IMG/VR virus record: IMGVR_UViG_3300045996_000661
Location: 1-42,860 of that record
Origin: a virus
Length of the DNA: 42,860 bases
Strand: one strand, 5' to 3'
Shown piece by piece: positions 13,901 to 22,978 of this stretch. How positions within the stretch are numbered: position 1 is the stretch's first letter; each line of letters begins with the position of its first letter. Both the position numbers and the translations under genes were made by a program. A model generated the notes under the pieces. That model was not told the DNA's origin. It saw only the letters and a program-made list of their open reading frames with translations, and did not search any database.

Positions 13901-14286
13901 AACTTTGATTTTGTGTTCTCGTTTGGCCAGATGATTTTTGATGCAAAGTTGGCAAGGAAAACAATGAAGGTAATTACAGTCCTTATTACCTGCCTTGTAT
14001 GCTCAGACCAGCTTGGGAACCAATCGAGCCATTCGGATAGACCTCCGAAGAGAGCTACGGCAGACATAAAGAGCGTGTACTTGGCTGCAGCGTTCTGAAT
14101 TTCTTCACTTACCCACTGCTTGATAAGTGTAAATGCGCTCACAAGGAACAGGGTTATTGCGCTGATAATAGTTACGTTAGTTTCAGAGAATCCAAAATTT
14201 GGAATGTACAGCTGAAAAGCTGTAAGAAAGATAACGGCAATAGTCATCGCATTAGTCAGCCTTGCTTTGGTTGGTGAAAGTTCCAT
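13897..14286 (-). CDS. Holin candidate, 129 residues
   Basis: Three or four hydrophobic stretches are visible: about 12-30 (AMTIAVIFLTAFQLYI), 38-57 (TIISAITLFLVSAFTLI), 70-85 and 100-120 (TVITFIVFLANFASKII), with a charged C-terminus (NENTKSKL). Size, membrane topology and position directly before spanin and endolysin suggest a holin that permeabilises the inner membrane. No holin family is recognised with certainty. ATG at 14286; ATGA overlap with the spanin gene. Confidence 0.6.
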   Translation of the reverse strand: MELSPTKARLTNAMTIAVIFLTAFQLYIPNFGFSETNVTIISAITLFLVSAFTLIKQWVSEEIQNAAAKYTLFMSAVALFGGLSEWLDWFPSWSEHTRQVIRTVITFIVFLANFASKIIWPNENTKSKL

Positions 14287-14312
14287 TGTATTTGTTTTGG
14301 TGAGTAAAAGAT

Positions 14313-14588
14313 TTAGTTGTTAGAATGTCTGTTTTTGTTAGCCTCCTTAAGCTCATGTATATCCTTCCTTAACCTCCTGTTCTCTTCCTTCAACTCGGAT
14401 ACAAGTGATTTTAGTTGACCAACTTCTTTATGAAGGTCTTTGGCTAACGCTTGCCAAATAGTAGCTGCCTCCTTAATCATAGCTACTTCATAGGTTTCAA
14501 TTTCTCTTTGGTTCTTCTTTTTTGCTAATATCCATGTGAGACCTACAGAAAGAATAACAAGGAGGGCTTCAGGAAGGAACTTAATCAT
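14313..14588 (-). CDS. Membrane-anchored coiled-coil protein, 91 residues
   Basis: One N-terminal membrane span (residues 5-22, LPEALLVILSVGLTWILA) is followed by KKKNQ and then a long helix with heptad-spaced leucines (GQLKSLVSELKEENRRL). The plan resembles small lysis accessory or antiholin proteins, but no family is assigned. Its ATG overlaps the TGA of the 40-residue gene as ATGA, and it sits 26 bp before the holin candidate. Confidence 0.6.
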   Translation of the reverse strand: MIKFLPEALLVILSVGLTWILAKKKNQREIETYEVAMIKEAATIWQALAKDLHKEVGQLKSLVSELKEENRRLRKDIHELKEANKNRHSNN

Positions 14589-14707
14589 CGTTTGATTGTT
14601 TTAGAAGTAAGTAATCTTTTTCTTCTGGTTCTTTTAATTTCGTTGTCAAGGTCATTTATTATACGAGATAATAGAAATCCTACTACAACTCCAAATAGGT
14701 AAGACAT
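14585..14707 (-). CDS. Small membrane protein with basic tail, 40 residues
   Basis: A short frame encodes MSYLFGVVVGFLLSRIIND followed by a strongly basic tail (KRTRRKRLLTSKTIKR). One membrane span with a positive cytoplasmic tail fits a lysis-cassette peptide. ATGA coupling to the coiled-coil gene is the main support. Confidence 0.55.
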   Translation of the reverse strand: MSYLFGVVVGFLLSRIINDLDNEIKRTRRKRLLTSKTIKR

Positions 14708-14731
14708 TTTCTGTAGTTTTGGTATTAATAA

Positions 14732-15739
14732 TTAAAGGCGTTTCCCTAACCGAGATTCCAATATAGCAACATTGTTAACTACAACATTGCAGAATGTTTC
14801 TCCTCCATCAAAGATTCCAAGCCCAGGGCTATATAAGCTGTTTCCCATAGGCTCTGAGCCCATACGATAATTTGATACTAGCGTACACTCAGGATGCTTC
14901 CATTCCATCTGATGATTGAGCGTTAAGCTATGTCCAGCTTCATGAGCAACAATCTCAGATATATACTTTACGCTGTTAACAAGCCTATCGTTGAACACAA
15001 AGCAAGGAGTATCATCTCCCCAGCTAAATGAACCATTATAGGTTATTCCAGAGACTCCTGGCTTCCAAGCGCTGGTAGGTGTAATAACTACTCGTATTCG
15101 CGTAAGCGGATTAGCGTTGTTGTAGTCTGCTTCGTTTCGACTTACGAGAACGTTGAACCTACTATACATATACTTAACCCTGTTCAATATAGAATCCTGC
15201 TTCCATGTTTCAATACCAGAAGGAGCGCAATCGGTAACGTTCCAGTATTCGCTGATATTCTTATATCCATCGAAGTCAATATAAATAACAGCTTTCCATT
15301 CTCCTTGTGGAGTAGCGTCTCCTGAGTCAACAGGCTGCTGTGGTGTAAAAGGCGTATCTACTTTTGGAGGAGTTAATGGCTTTGGTCTTTTACGTCCTCT
15401 CGAACTTGCGGCATCTTTTAACCAAGGGTCTTCAAGATTGTCATTGCCTCCAAGCTTGGCCGAGTCTACAGGCGTATCTTTTTGCTCATTGCTCTTTCGG
15501 TCTGAATCATTGCATGAAATAGCCAGAGCCAAAATCAGCAAAACGATTGGAGTAGAACCCTTATTAGGAGATTCACCAAAGATAAGTATCAGTATCCCGA
15601 TAGCTATCATACCGAGACCTATACCTGAAAGTACTGTGTTCTCGAATACTCCTGCTAATCCGCAGATAACCCAAAGAAGCGCTCCGATTCCTATTAGCAA
15701 AAATGCAATCAATAGGAAGTTGTTTTTAAAGAAATTCAT
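14732..15739 (-). CDS. Metzincin-like metalloprotease with membrane/lipoprotein N-terminus
   Basis: HEAGHSLTLNH at residues 266-276 is the HExxHxxxxxH zinc signature of metzincins, and SEPMGNS about 20 residues later can supply the Met-turn. The N-terminus has two membrane spans (about 8-30 and 37-54), then a second hydrophobic segment ending ALAISC (C76), which looks like a lipobox. A proline/charged linker (about 95-140) leads to the catalytic domain. The layout suggests a small membrane protein fused to a lipoprotein protease. It lies between fibre genes and lysis genes, so it may be a virion-associated or surface-acting protease; the substrate is unknown. Confidence 0.75.
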   Translation of the reverse strand: MNFFKNNFLLIAFLLIGIGALLWVICGLAGVFENTVLSGIGLGMIAIGILILIFGESPNKGSTPIVLLILALAISCNDSDRKSNEQKDTPVDSAKLGGNDNLEDPWLKDAASSRGRKRPKPLTPPKVDTPFTPQQPVDSGDATPQGEWKAVIYIDFDGYKNISEYWNVTDCAPSGIETWKQDSILNRVKYMYSRFNVLVSRNEADYNNANPLTRIRVVITPTSAWKPGVSGITYNGSFSWGDDTPCFVFNDRLVNSVKYISEIVAHEAGHSLTLNHQMEWKHPECTLVSNYRMGSEPMGNSLYSPGLGIFDGGETFCNVVVNNVAILESRLGKRL

Positions 15740-15765
15740 AAACTTGTATTTTAAAGATGAATAAA

Positions 15766-17472
15766 CTAAGGATAAACAGTTATTTCAACAGGAGTAAACA
15801 ACAATCCCTCATCAGTTAAAGTTCCTCCTATTGACATACTAGAAGAAAAAAGATATAAACTACTTGCACCTCCTCCTAAGTCTGTATTGATAGCAAAATT
15901 CCAATAGATAGGACCAGAAGGGTCGTACCTATTTCCAGCAACAGTTGCAAGTGTCTTGTATGGTGTAAAATATCCATTTCCGCTAATTATCTCATATTCT
16001 CCTGGATTTATATAGTTAAAGGTTAAATCCTCTCCCATAGAGTTTTCTAGCACTATAGCATACGGTTCACTTCCCCAAACTAGGTCGCTACCATTTGCCC
16101 ATCCAGTAGGAGTGTCGCTTGTAGCCTGAAATACAGAACCGGTAGTATTTACAGTTCCGCTTATTAAAGTCATATTACTAAAATCATCGCCAGCAACAAA
16201 TGTAGATACTGTATAAATCTGACCAACTCTTAAAGAAATACCTCCTGTGCTATTACTTCCAGTTTGTTGTCCTATAAGCCCTTTCCATCTTTTTAATCCT
16301 TGTATTATTCCTGCATTTCTTATGGCTGTATCAAGTTGAGCGTTTGTAACAAGAGAAGTATCTCCTTGCAAAGTATCGTATGCGGCTGGTATAGGCACTA
16401 CCATAGATATAATACCGCTATCATTAGAAGTATAATCTGTTCCATTGAATCTAACTGCGTTAGCGAGTGTTCCAGAAATTGATGGTAGAAAAGCATTTCT
16501 CGCTAATCCTGCAGTCCTTGCCTTTAAGGTTGTTTCTGAACCTGTGTTATCAAACTTAATACCAGCAGCTCCTTGAATAAATATATTTCCAGTAGTAGGA
16601 ATTGAAACCTCATTTGCAATTATACCAGTGCTAAAAGTCTTTATTCCTGTGATAGTTTGATTTCCAGCCTTGAAAACAACTGCATTATTTGTGCTGTCAA
16701 TTCTATCAGCAACACTATCAAGCTGACTATAAGAAACTCCTGACGCTTCATTTGCCCATTCTATACCTGATACACCAGCCTTTAATATTTGACCTGTTAT
16801 AGGAACAGTTCTTGGAAATGAGTACTCTCCATTTTCTGTTTCAAATACTACACCAACTGAAGAATTAGATTGTAATTTTACTCTATTGAAACCTCCAGGA
16901 GAGCCTTCTGTAGCAGTCATAGAAACTTGTCCATCTCCTGTCTGTATTTGAGTTCCGTTACCGTTTACAGGATTTGTTGTCTGCGATACGATACTATTAG
17001 GAGCTACAGCAAAGTCAGAATTTATTGTAGAGCCTTCTGCAAATATCGTGTATTGAGCTGTATCTAAAAACAGTTGAATATATTTACCAGTAGAAGGACT
17101 TGTAGTAGTCCAAGCGAACCTCCTTCCTGTTGGGCTTGATACTGTATTATTCTGATTTAATACACTTCCAGCTATAAGAGTTTCTTCCCATGTTGGAGTT
17201 ACAGCAGGAGTTCCAGAACCTATCTGAAAAAATCCCTTTGCAAGAGACCATCCCCAAAAGGAGCTGTCAGCTCTGTTGTAAAAAATCTGCGCTGTTGTAT
17301 CAGCTGTGTTTGTTGTGGTACTATCCTTCTCTGGAACGTGTTGAGCACTGTCTGGCTTCAACCTGTTTACGTGCAATCCATAGGCGGTAGGATTGGCTGG
17401 AGTATAGATACCTTGCGAAAATGCAGTAACTCCACAAAGAAGAATGATTGCGATAATGATAAGCTTTCTCAT
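15766..17472 (-). CDS. Putative tail fibre/spike protein with signal peptide
   Basis: A 568-residue beta-rich protein with many S/T/N/G repeats, typical of fibre or spike shafts, including a segment (NQTITGIKTFSTGI) common in phage and bacterial trimeric fibres. Residues 1-20 (RKLIIIAIILLCGVTAFSQ) are a clear Sec signal peptide with an AFSQ cleavage site, which is unexpected for a virion protein. The C-terminus (about 430-568) looks like a compact beta domain. It overlaps the preceding fibre gene by 4 bp, so both are made together. It might instead be a secreted host-surface protein. Confidence 0.65.
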   Translation of the reverse strand: MRKLIIIAIILLCGVTAFSQGIYTPANPTAYGLHVNRLKPDSAQHVPEKDSTTTNTADTTAQIFYNRADSSFWGWSLAKGFFQIGSGTPAVTPTWEETLIAGSVLNQNNTVSSPTGRRFAWTTTSPSTGKYIQLFLDTAQYTIFAEGSTINSDFAVAPNSIVSQTTNPVNGNGTQIQTGDGQVSMTATEGSPGGFNRVKLQSNSSVGVVFETENGEYSFPRTVPITGQILKAGVSGIEWANEASGVSYSQLDSVADRIDSTNNAVVFKAGNQTITGIKTFSTGIIANEVSIPTTGNIFIQGAAGIKFDNTGSETTLKARTAGLARNAFLPSISGTLANAVRFNGTDYTSNDSGIISMVVPIPAAYDTLQGDTSLVTNAQLDTAIRNAGIIQGLKRWKGLIGQQTGSNSTGGISLRVGQIYTVSTFVAGDDFSNMTLISGTVNTTGSVFQATSDTPTGWANGSDLVWGSEPYAIVLENSMGEDLTFNYINPGEYEIISGNGYFTPYKTLATVAGNRYDPSGPIYWNFAINTDLGGGASSLYLFSSSMSIGGTLTDEGLLFTPVEITVYP

Positions 17473-18884
17473 AATATTACGAATTGATTGATTGAGTAAT
17501 TGTCTGGACGAGCTTCAGACCCGCCAGATGCACCTATTGTTTTGTCACCAAGTCCAGCATCATCTGCTAAACCTCTTGTTGATACAGTTCCAGAGCCATT
17601 ACCTCTAACAACATCAGCAGTTGTACTACCAGATGTTCCTGAGTTAATAGAACGAATAGTATGACCATGCTGCTTGTTCTGGCTGGCTTGGAAAGTTCCA
17701 GGAACTGGTGTTACAAGTCCTGTATTCCTTTGGAATGCGTTTCTCCTGTCAGGGAATCTGAACTTTCCAGCGTTGGCTGGATTCGCGGAGTTTGCAAGTG
17801 AGTAAAAATACTTGTTTGCAAGTGAGCTCCACGAATCGTAGTCAACGGCTTGTCCTAAAGGTAGATTCAGAACAACTTCATTATAAATTCTAGCATGCTT
17901 TTCAACATCGCCTATAGTACCATCCAAAATTTGGGAGTTGTAAGAACCAAGCTGCGACCTATCACTTGCAACCAAGTTTCCGCAGGTAAGGAAGTTTCCA
18001 ACAGCATCTACTACCCTCCACTCATCATCACCTACTGCTCTCCTGTACCTGTATATAGAGAAGGACTCGTTAGGTATAATGTATATAGTACCTCCCATAA
18101 ACTTAATTCCATCTGCTCCGAACGGCATTATCTTAGCGCACTTTACGATTGCACCAGCTTCAAAGCTGACCATCATCTTCCTGCCAACAGGAACTGTCAA
18201 TATATCAGGAAGTGTTACTTCGAGATAATCGCCAGCTGGTTCGATAAGGAGCATCTTTCCGAAGTTGGCAGAAGTTAGTGTTGTGTCTGCAGTTATCTTT
18301 ACAATTTCAAAATCTGTTATTGTAGGATAACTATTTCCTGCAGGGTCTGTTTGACAGTTGAAGTGAATGTTGTAGTATTGTCCATCTACTAACACATCTC
18401 CTGGCTGTAGTAATGAAAATACGCCAGTTGTACTATTCCACGAGTAGTCAATACCTTCTATCAATATACCACGAGCACCTGCAGTAAGTTCGGAAGGAAC
18501 TATCTCCCATCCTGTATAATCAGGAGCTCCTGCAGTACCATCAAAAGTTGCTGTTGTTGCTCCAGCTACAAATCCAGTAGTTGTTCCTACCTGTATTTGC
18601 TCATCATCCCTAACAAGCTCTCCGTCAATTTCTCCAGGAACAACATCGAATTGAGCAAGGTTTGTAACTACGTTTCCAGAGCCATCAATTTCATCAAGTA
18701 CAAAACCATAGTTATTCCTTGGCAGACCTGGGAATGACCATGTACGAGCAGGATGCCCTACTGTTGTATCTATAATCTGAGCAACAAATGCTTGCGGGTC
18801 AGATTGAAGATATATGGAAGCTCTTATCCTATTTGTTATAGAAGGATAAGCTTTTGAATAAGCATTTAGTACTACGGTAGCCAT
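17469..18884 (-). CDS. Tail fibre with collar-like C-terminus
   Basis: Residues about 88-175 form a module starting VRDDEQIQVGTTTG and containing DYSWNSTTGVF and QYYNIHF; it is clearly homologous to the N-terminus of the connector at 29418-30266. The C-terminal part (RFPDRRNAFQRNTG, then GTFQASQNKQHGH, ending SINQFVIL) follows phage tail-collar/short-fibre tips, where the HGH region binds metal and the last strand closes the trimer. Length 471. No signal peptide. The start at 18884 lies just below the operator-like site B. Confidence 0.8.
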   Translation of the reverse strand: MATVVLNAYSKAYPSITNRIRASIYLQSDPQAFVAQIIDTTVGHPARTWSFPGLPRNNYGFVLDEIDGSGNVVTNLAQFDVVPGEIDGELVRDDEQIQVGTTTGFVAGATTATFDGTAGAPDYTGWEIVPSELTAGARGILIEGIDYSWNSTTGVFSLLQPGDVLVDGQYYNIHFNCQTDPAGNSYPTITDFEIVKITADTTLTSANFGKMLLIEPAGDYLEVTLPDILTVPVGRKMMVSFEAGAIVKCAKIMPFGADGIKFMGGTIYIIPNESFSIYRYRRAVGDDEWRVVDAVGNFLTCGNLVASDRSQLGSYNSQILDGTIGDVEKHARIYNEVVLNLPLGQAVDYDSWSSLANKYFYSLANSANPANAGKFRFPDRRNAFQRNTGLVTPVPGTFQASQNKQHGHTIRSINSGTSGSTTADVVRGNGSGTVSTRGLADDAGLGDKTIGASGGSEARPDNYSINQFVIL

Positions 18885-18932
18885 CGGTTATTTTTTGGTT
18901 ATTTCGTTGTATAATAATCGAGTTCATTGTAC

Positions 18933-18960
18933 GTGAAACGTGGTTTATTTGCCGTTTCAC
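18933..18960. promoter_or_regulatory. Operator-like inverted repeat GTGAAAC-N14-GTTTCAC (site B)
   Basis: Same arms and same 14-bp spacer length as site A; here the arms extend to CGTGAAACG/CGTTTCACG. It lies in the 152-bp gap upstream of the collar-type fibre gene. The following GCGGTTTAAAT matches GGGGTTAAAT after site A. Confidence 0.6.
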
Positions 18961-19036
18961 GCGGTTTAAATACGTTTATGCGTAACACGTTGGAGGTCAT
19001 ATTTTTGGTCAAAAATCGGTTTAAAATGCGCTACTT

Positions 19037-22000
19037 CTATTCGTTGTCAACATTTATCGTAATTAGCGAACCAGTAGGCAAGCCGAATGCAGTAGCATCA
19101 ACTACCAATATAACACCCTCCAGAATCTCGTTAGGGCCACCAGCAAATACCTTTCCTTTGTTATTAGTTCTCAACGTAAGGTTAACATTGTAGTAGTATA
19201 ATGGATGCCCATCTACATCATCCGAAGGCTCTATCTTCTCATCTTGGTCAAGCGCATAACCTACTCCTTCTATAAACAAGTCTTCGTTTGTAAGCGCATT
19301 TGCAATCTTGAGATACAGATAGTCTGGCAATCCATAAGCTGTACCGAACCTGATAACTCTCTTTCTTGATACATTACCATACAGAAGCAATCCATCGCCA
19401 TCTTCTTCTTTAGCAACATTTGTAACAACATCAGGCTGCAACTTTTTGACAAGTCCTTCAGTTCTAATAATTGTTTTAAATCCTGTGGAGAAGAACACTC
19501 CAGGAAGATTTACTGTATGGTTTGACTCTATCAGAATAGTATCGTACCACTTCTCTCTAACCTCAACTCTCTCTGAAATACAAACAGGAGTTGCTCCAAC
19601 ATGGATAACAAAGAAAATCTGCTTGTCGGCATAATCTGCAAAGTCAATCTCTACTTCCTGCACAACATCTGGAGTTGGAACAGGAGCTGGAACTACAGGA
19701 GCGTAATTCAGAGTACCAATAAGGCTTCCATCAAAACAGTCATATACCTTAAGCGTAACGTCAGCTAAGCCATTGGTAATAATCTGGTCTCTTATAACTT
19801 CCGTCTCTTGGAACTTCTGTATATAAGGAGGATTGTTAAGCCATGCCTCATTCCTGTTCTCAAACCAGTCGTCATAGATTGTCTTATTATTATACTGCGG
19901 TAATGCTTGATAATTATAAGTAACCATATGCAACGAGTTGTAGTCGCTGTGGTATAGTGCGTTTTGCATTAGATTTACTGTTATTCCTGTTTTATAAAGA
20001 TTAAGCAAAGTCATATACTGGTTCGTTGGAGCGAGAAGTAACTTCCACTCCTGAACGCTGTCATTTATACTATTCATCTTCATACTTCCAATAGGCAGGA
20101 AGAATATTTCAGAACCTCTAAACGTTGCTTTAAGGTATCCTCCGCTACTGAAATTATAAAGTGTCTGAGCAAACGAATGTCTTGCAGCGACCTTTATGTT
20201 GGCATATTCTAACAAACCAATAGGACTCCCCAAAGAAGAAATAGGCACATCATCCCTTTCTGCTATTACCTCAGTTCCAAGTACAGTTCTTAAATTTCCG
20301 TTCTTGTCTGCTGTTTGGAAATAAATCTTCTCGTTTCTCTGCTGGTTCATTATCATGGACAGCTTAGACTTATGAGCCAACAACATTCTCTTTGGGGAGT
20401 ATTCAGTATTGAAAACTGTATTATCTGTTACTCCTGTAATAGAGCTGTATGCTGGTCTGCTTAACCTGTAACCTGTTACATTTATTCCTACAGTATGGTT
20501 TATTAAAGATGTTGATACTACACTCAATCCATTTCTTATAGGTGCAAGTACTGTTGATACACCACTTACTGGGTCTGGATATGATATTGGAGATACTTGT
20601 AAACTCCAGTTTCCGTTCGCGTCAGCTGTTGCTGTACCAAGCATTGCATAAGGGATATAATTAAGCCATACGGTAACTACAGTTCCTGGGATTGCAACTC
20701 CTTCTATCAACGGAAGGTTATCTACTAAAATAAATCCATCCAACTCAGAACCTATGTAGGTTATCAACGGAAACGCTACGCTCGAGTCAACTGTAAATGT
20801 AGCTGTATCTGCACCTGCGTTTACGCTCAATGTATGAGAACCATTAGTAAACGGAGTAACAACTTTATAACTCCATCTGCAAGAATTATCTGTAACTGCA
20901 GTATTTATAAGAACTCCATCTAATCTTATTTGAACAAGAGTTCCTGGAGCAGCAACGCCTTTTATTAGAGGCTTGTTGTTGTACAGGCTATCTCCTTGCT
21001 GTGGATATGTTATAATAGTTTCGGCTGCTACAGTTGTATCTATAATAACAGAAATAGTATCCAATGCTCCTGCCATAGTTGTATATGTAGCAGTAATATC
21101 ATGCTGACCATCAAAGACTCCTGGGTCATAAGATGATAATGAAGCAATTATCTGGTAAGTCCAATCTCCGTTTACGTCAGATACTGTACTTCCATCAAGT
21201 ACTCCGTCAACATAGATATTGACCGTTAGACCTGGAGGACAAACTCCTTTAAGGAACGGCTTGTCATTATTGATAACGTCTCCAGATAAAGGATGCTTGA
21301 TGTACGGTGCTAAAGGAGCATTGTTTACGTTTATATTCTCAAACGTCTGAACGTCCTCTACAGCTGTTCCAATCTGGTCTGTTATCCTCATCACATATAC
21401 ACTCTTGTCTCCTGTGTTATCCTGTGTACTTAAACCACGATAATCAAGAATCATAAACTGTATATCATAGCATCCAAGTCTGTACTTGGAAACAATATCC
21501 ATCTTCTTTTTCGAGTTAAACACAGGAAGAGAAAATCCATTTGTTGAGTTAAACTCGAGTCTTCCGCTTGGATGCCTGTAATCCTGCTTTGGTGAACCAA
21601 CGATTATCTCGTTTATGGAAAACTCTTTTGCAGGAATAAGCTGTACGTCTATTGCGTCACCCAGGTCTATGATTTCGTTATCGTCATTATAGACTTCGTC
21701 TGCTTGCTCTACGAATAATTCTCCGTTAGCAGAACGTATTGCAAGGAAATATATAGAGTCAAAAGTCTTAAACCAATCAGCAAATGATGTATATATCCTT
21801 GCATTTTCTATTCCACGTATAGCATCTCCGCTTGTGCAAACATCATACTTGTTAGTTGTAAAGAACTCGCTATCAATAGTATAACGACCTCTTGTAGCTT
21901 GAAACACTATTGCCTTCAATAGGTCAAGAGACCTTAGTCCGTACACGATAACAGGCTCTGCAGTAGTCTCTGTCTTTACATATATGTTAGTTACAATAGG

Positions 22001-22978
22001 AGTAATTGTTAACTCCCTTGCAGCTGAGTCTTGCAACTGTGCAATAAAGAACAGATTTTCTCCTGGCTGTAGATTCCATGTAAAGTCGAACTCTACAGTA
22101 TATATTTTTCCAGGAATAAGATTACCTGTAGGAGCTGAAAATATAAACTGGTTCTGACCAAAGCTTGACCTGAACAGTATAAATACAGCTCCTGAAGGCA
22201 ACGTGTTGGTACTCCAAGCAAACGTAAACGAACCTGAGATATTTACTCCATTTAATTGATAAAATGTAGTAAAGAAAAAGTTCTTTGACGTCTGTACATA
22301 TATACTGTAGTTAGCAGTATTTTCAAGAGTTTGACTACGAGTCAATATTCCAGAACTATCACCATCCTCATTTACAAGTACAAAAGGAATAGTGAAGCCA
22401 GGGTCTCCAGTATTCTGAACTATAGGAGCCTGAACAGTTTGAAAAGTATATCTGTTCTGCAATGTAATTCCATCTACAAGAACCTTTACGGCATCTGGAT
22501 TTGTCCTTGAACAATCTACAGAATATTCAACATCGTCATTCTGAGATAGAACACCCCATGCGCTATCATCTACTGTTGGTATCGAGAAGGCTCCTGACTT
22601 TGGGTCTTCCTTCTTTTGCAGGAAGTCGAATTTACCTTTGTAAGATAACTCGAACCTGTCTGTTATACCGTTCCATTCGATTATAGTTAGGTAAAGATTC
22701 TGTTCAGAGCCTTTCCCCAAAAAGTAAAACTGACGTATTATCGCTGCTCCATCCTTAACAAACTCTAAAGGAAATCCTATACTCCGTACCATAGAGAAGT
22801 ACTTCATATTAGTTCCAAACTCTATCTTCGATTGAAGTAGGTTTGTAGGATTATACCTTATAGGATACGGAGAGTTATTGCTTGTGATAGCATAGCTTCC
22901 GTTTGACTGCTGGACTGCCCTGTAGAACTTTCCGCTATCGTCAGATATAAAACAGTATATCGCTTGTTCTCTTGCCAT
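19037..22978 (-). CDS. Large tail-tip/baseplate protein with Ig-like repeats
   Basis: A 1313-residue protein just after the tape measure, the usual place of distal-tail and tail-tip proteins. Residues about 1-550 and 845-1313 are beta-rich structural parts. Between them lie three consecutive Ig-like (Big-type) domains, about 560-650, 650-735 and 737-840, each with the pattern NxKPxxxGVxxPGTxVxIxxDG, then DxNGxWxY. Such domains usually decorate phage particles and bind carbohydrate weakly. The host-recognition part is probably in the tip regions. Start ATG at 22978 overlaps the tape-measure stop by one base. Confidence 0.8.
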   Translation of the reverse strand: MAREQAIYCFISDDSGKFYRAVQQSNGSYAITSNNSPYPIRYNPTNLLQSKIEFGTNMKYFSMVRSIGFPLEFVKDGAAIIRQFYFLGKGSEQNLYLTIIEWNGITDRFELSYKGKFDFLQKKEDPKSGAFSIPTVDDSAWGVLSQNDDVEYSVDCSRTNPDAVKVLVDGITLQNRYTFQTVQAPIVQNTGDPGFTIPFVLVNEDGDSSGILTRSQTLENTANYSIYVQTSKNFFFTTFYQLNGVNISGSFTFAWSTNTLPSGAVFILFRSSFGQNQFIFSAPTGNLIPGKIYTVEFDFTWNLQPGENLFFIAQLQDSAARELTITPIVTNIYVKTETTAEPVIVYGLRSLDLLKAIVFQATRGRYTIDSEFFTTNKYDVCTSGDAIRGIENARIYTSFADWFKTFDSIYFLAIRSANGELFVEQADEVYNDDNEIIDLGDAIDVQLIPAKEFSINEIIVGSPKQDYRHPSGRLEFNSTNGFSLPVFNSKKKMDIVSKYRLGCYDIQFMILDYRGLSTQDNTGDKSVYVMRITDQIGTAVEDVQTFENINVNNAPLAPYIKHPLSGDVINNDKPFLKGVCPPGLTVNIYVDGVLDGSTVSDVNGDWTYQIIASLSSYDPGVFDGQHDITATYTTMAGALDTISVIIDTTVAAETIITYPQQGDSLYNNKPLIKGVAAPGTLVQIRLDGVLINTAVTDNSCRWSYKVVTPFTNGSHTLSVNAGADTATFTVDSSVAFPLITYIGSELDGFILVDNLPLIEGVAIPGTVVTVWLNYIPYAMLGTATADANGNWSLQVSPISYPDPVSGVSTVLAPIRNGLSVVSTSLINHTVGINVTGYRLSRPAYSSITGVTDNTVFNTEYSPKRMLLAHKSKLSMIMNQQRNEKIYFQTADKNGNLRTVLGTEVIAERDDVPISSLGSPIGLLEYANIKVAARHSFAQTLYNFSSGGYLKATFRGSEIFFLPIGSMKMNSINDSVQEWKLLLAPTNQYMTLLNLYKTGITVNLMQNALYHSDYNSLHMVTYNYQALPQYNNKTIYDDWFENRNEAWLNNPPYIQKFQETEVIRDQIITNGLADVTLKVYDCFDGSLIGTLNYAPVVPAPVPTPDVVQEVEIDFADYADKQIFFVIHVGATPVCISERVEVREKWYDTILIESNHTVNLPGVFFSTGFKTIIRTEGLVKKLQPDVVTNVAKEEDGDGLLLYGNVSRKRVIRFGTAYGLPDYLYLKIANALTNEDLFIEGVGYALDQDEKIEPSDDVDGHPLYYYNVNLTLRTNNKGKVFAGGPNEILEGVILVVDATAFGLPTGSLITINVDNE

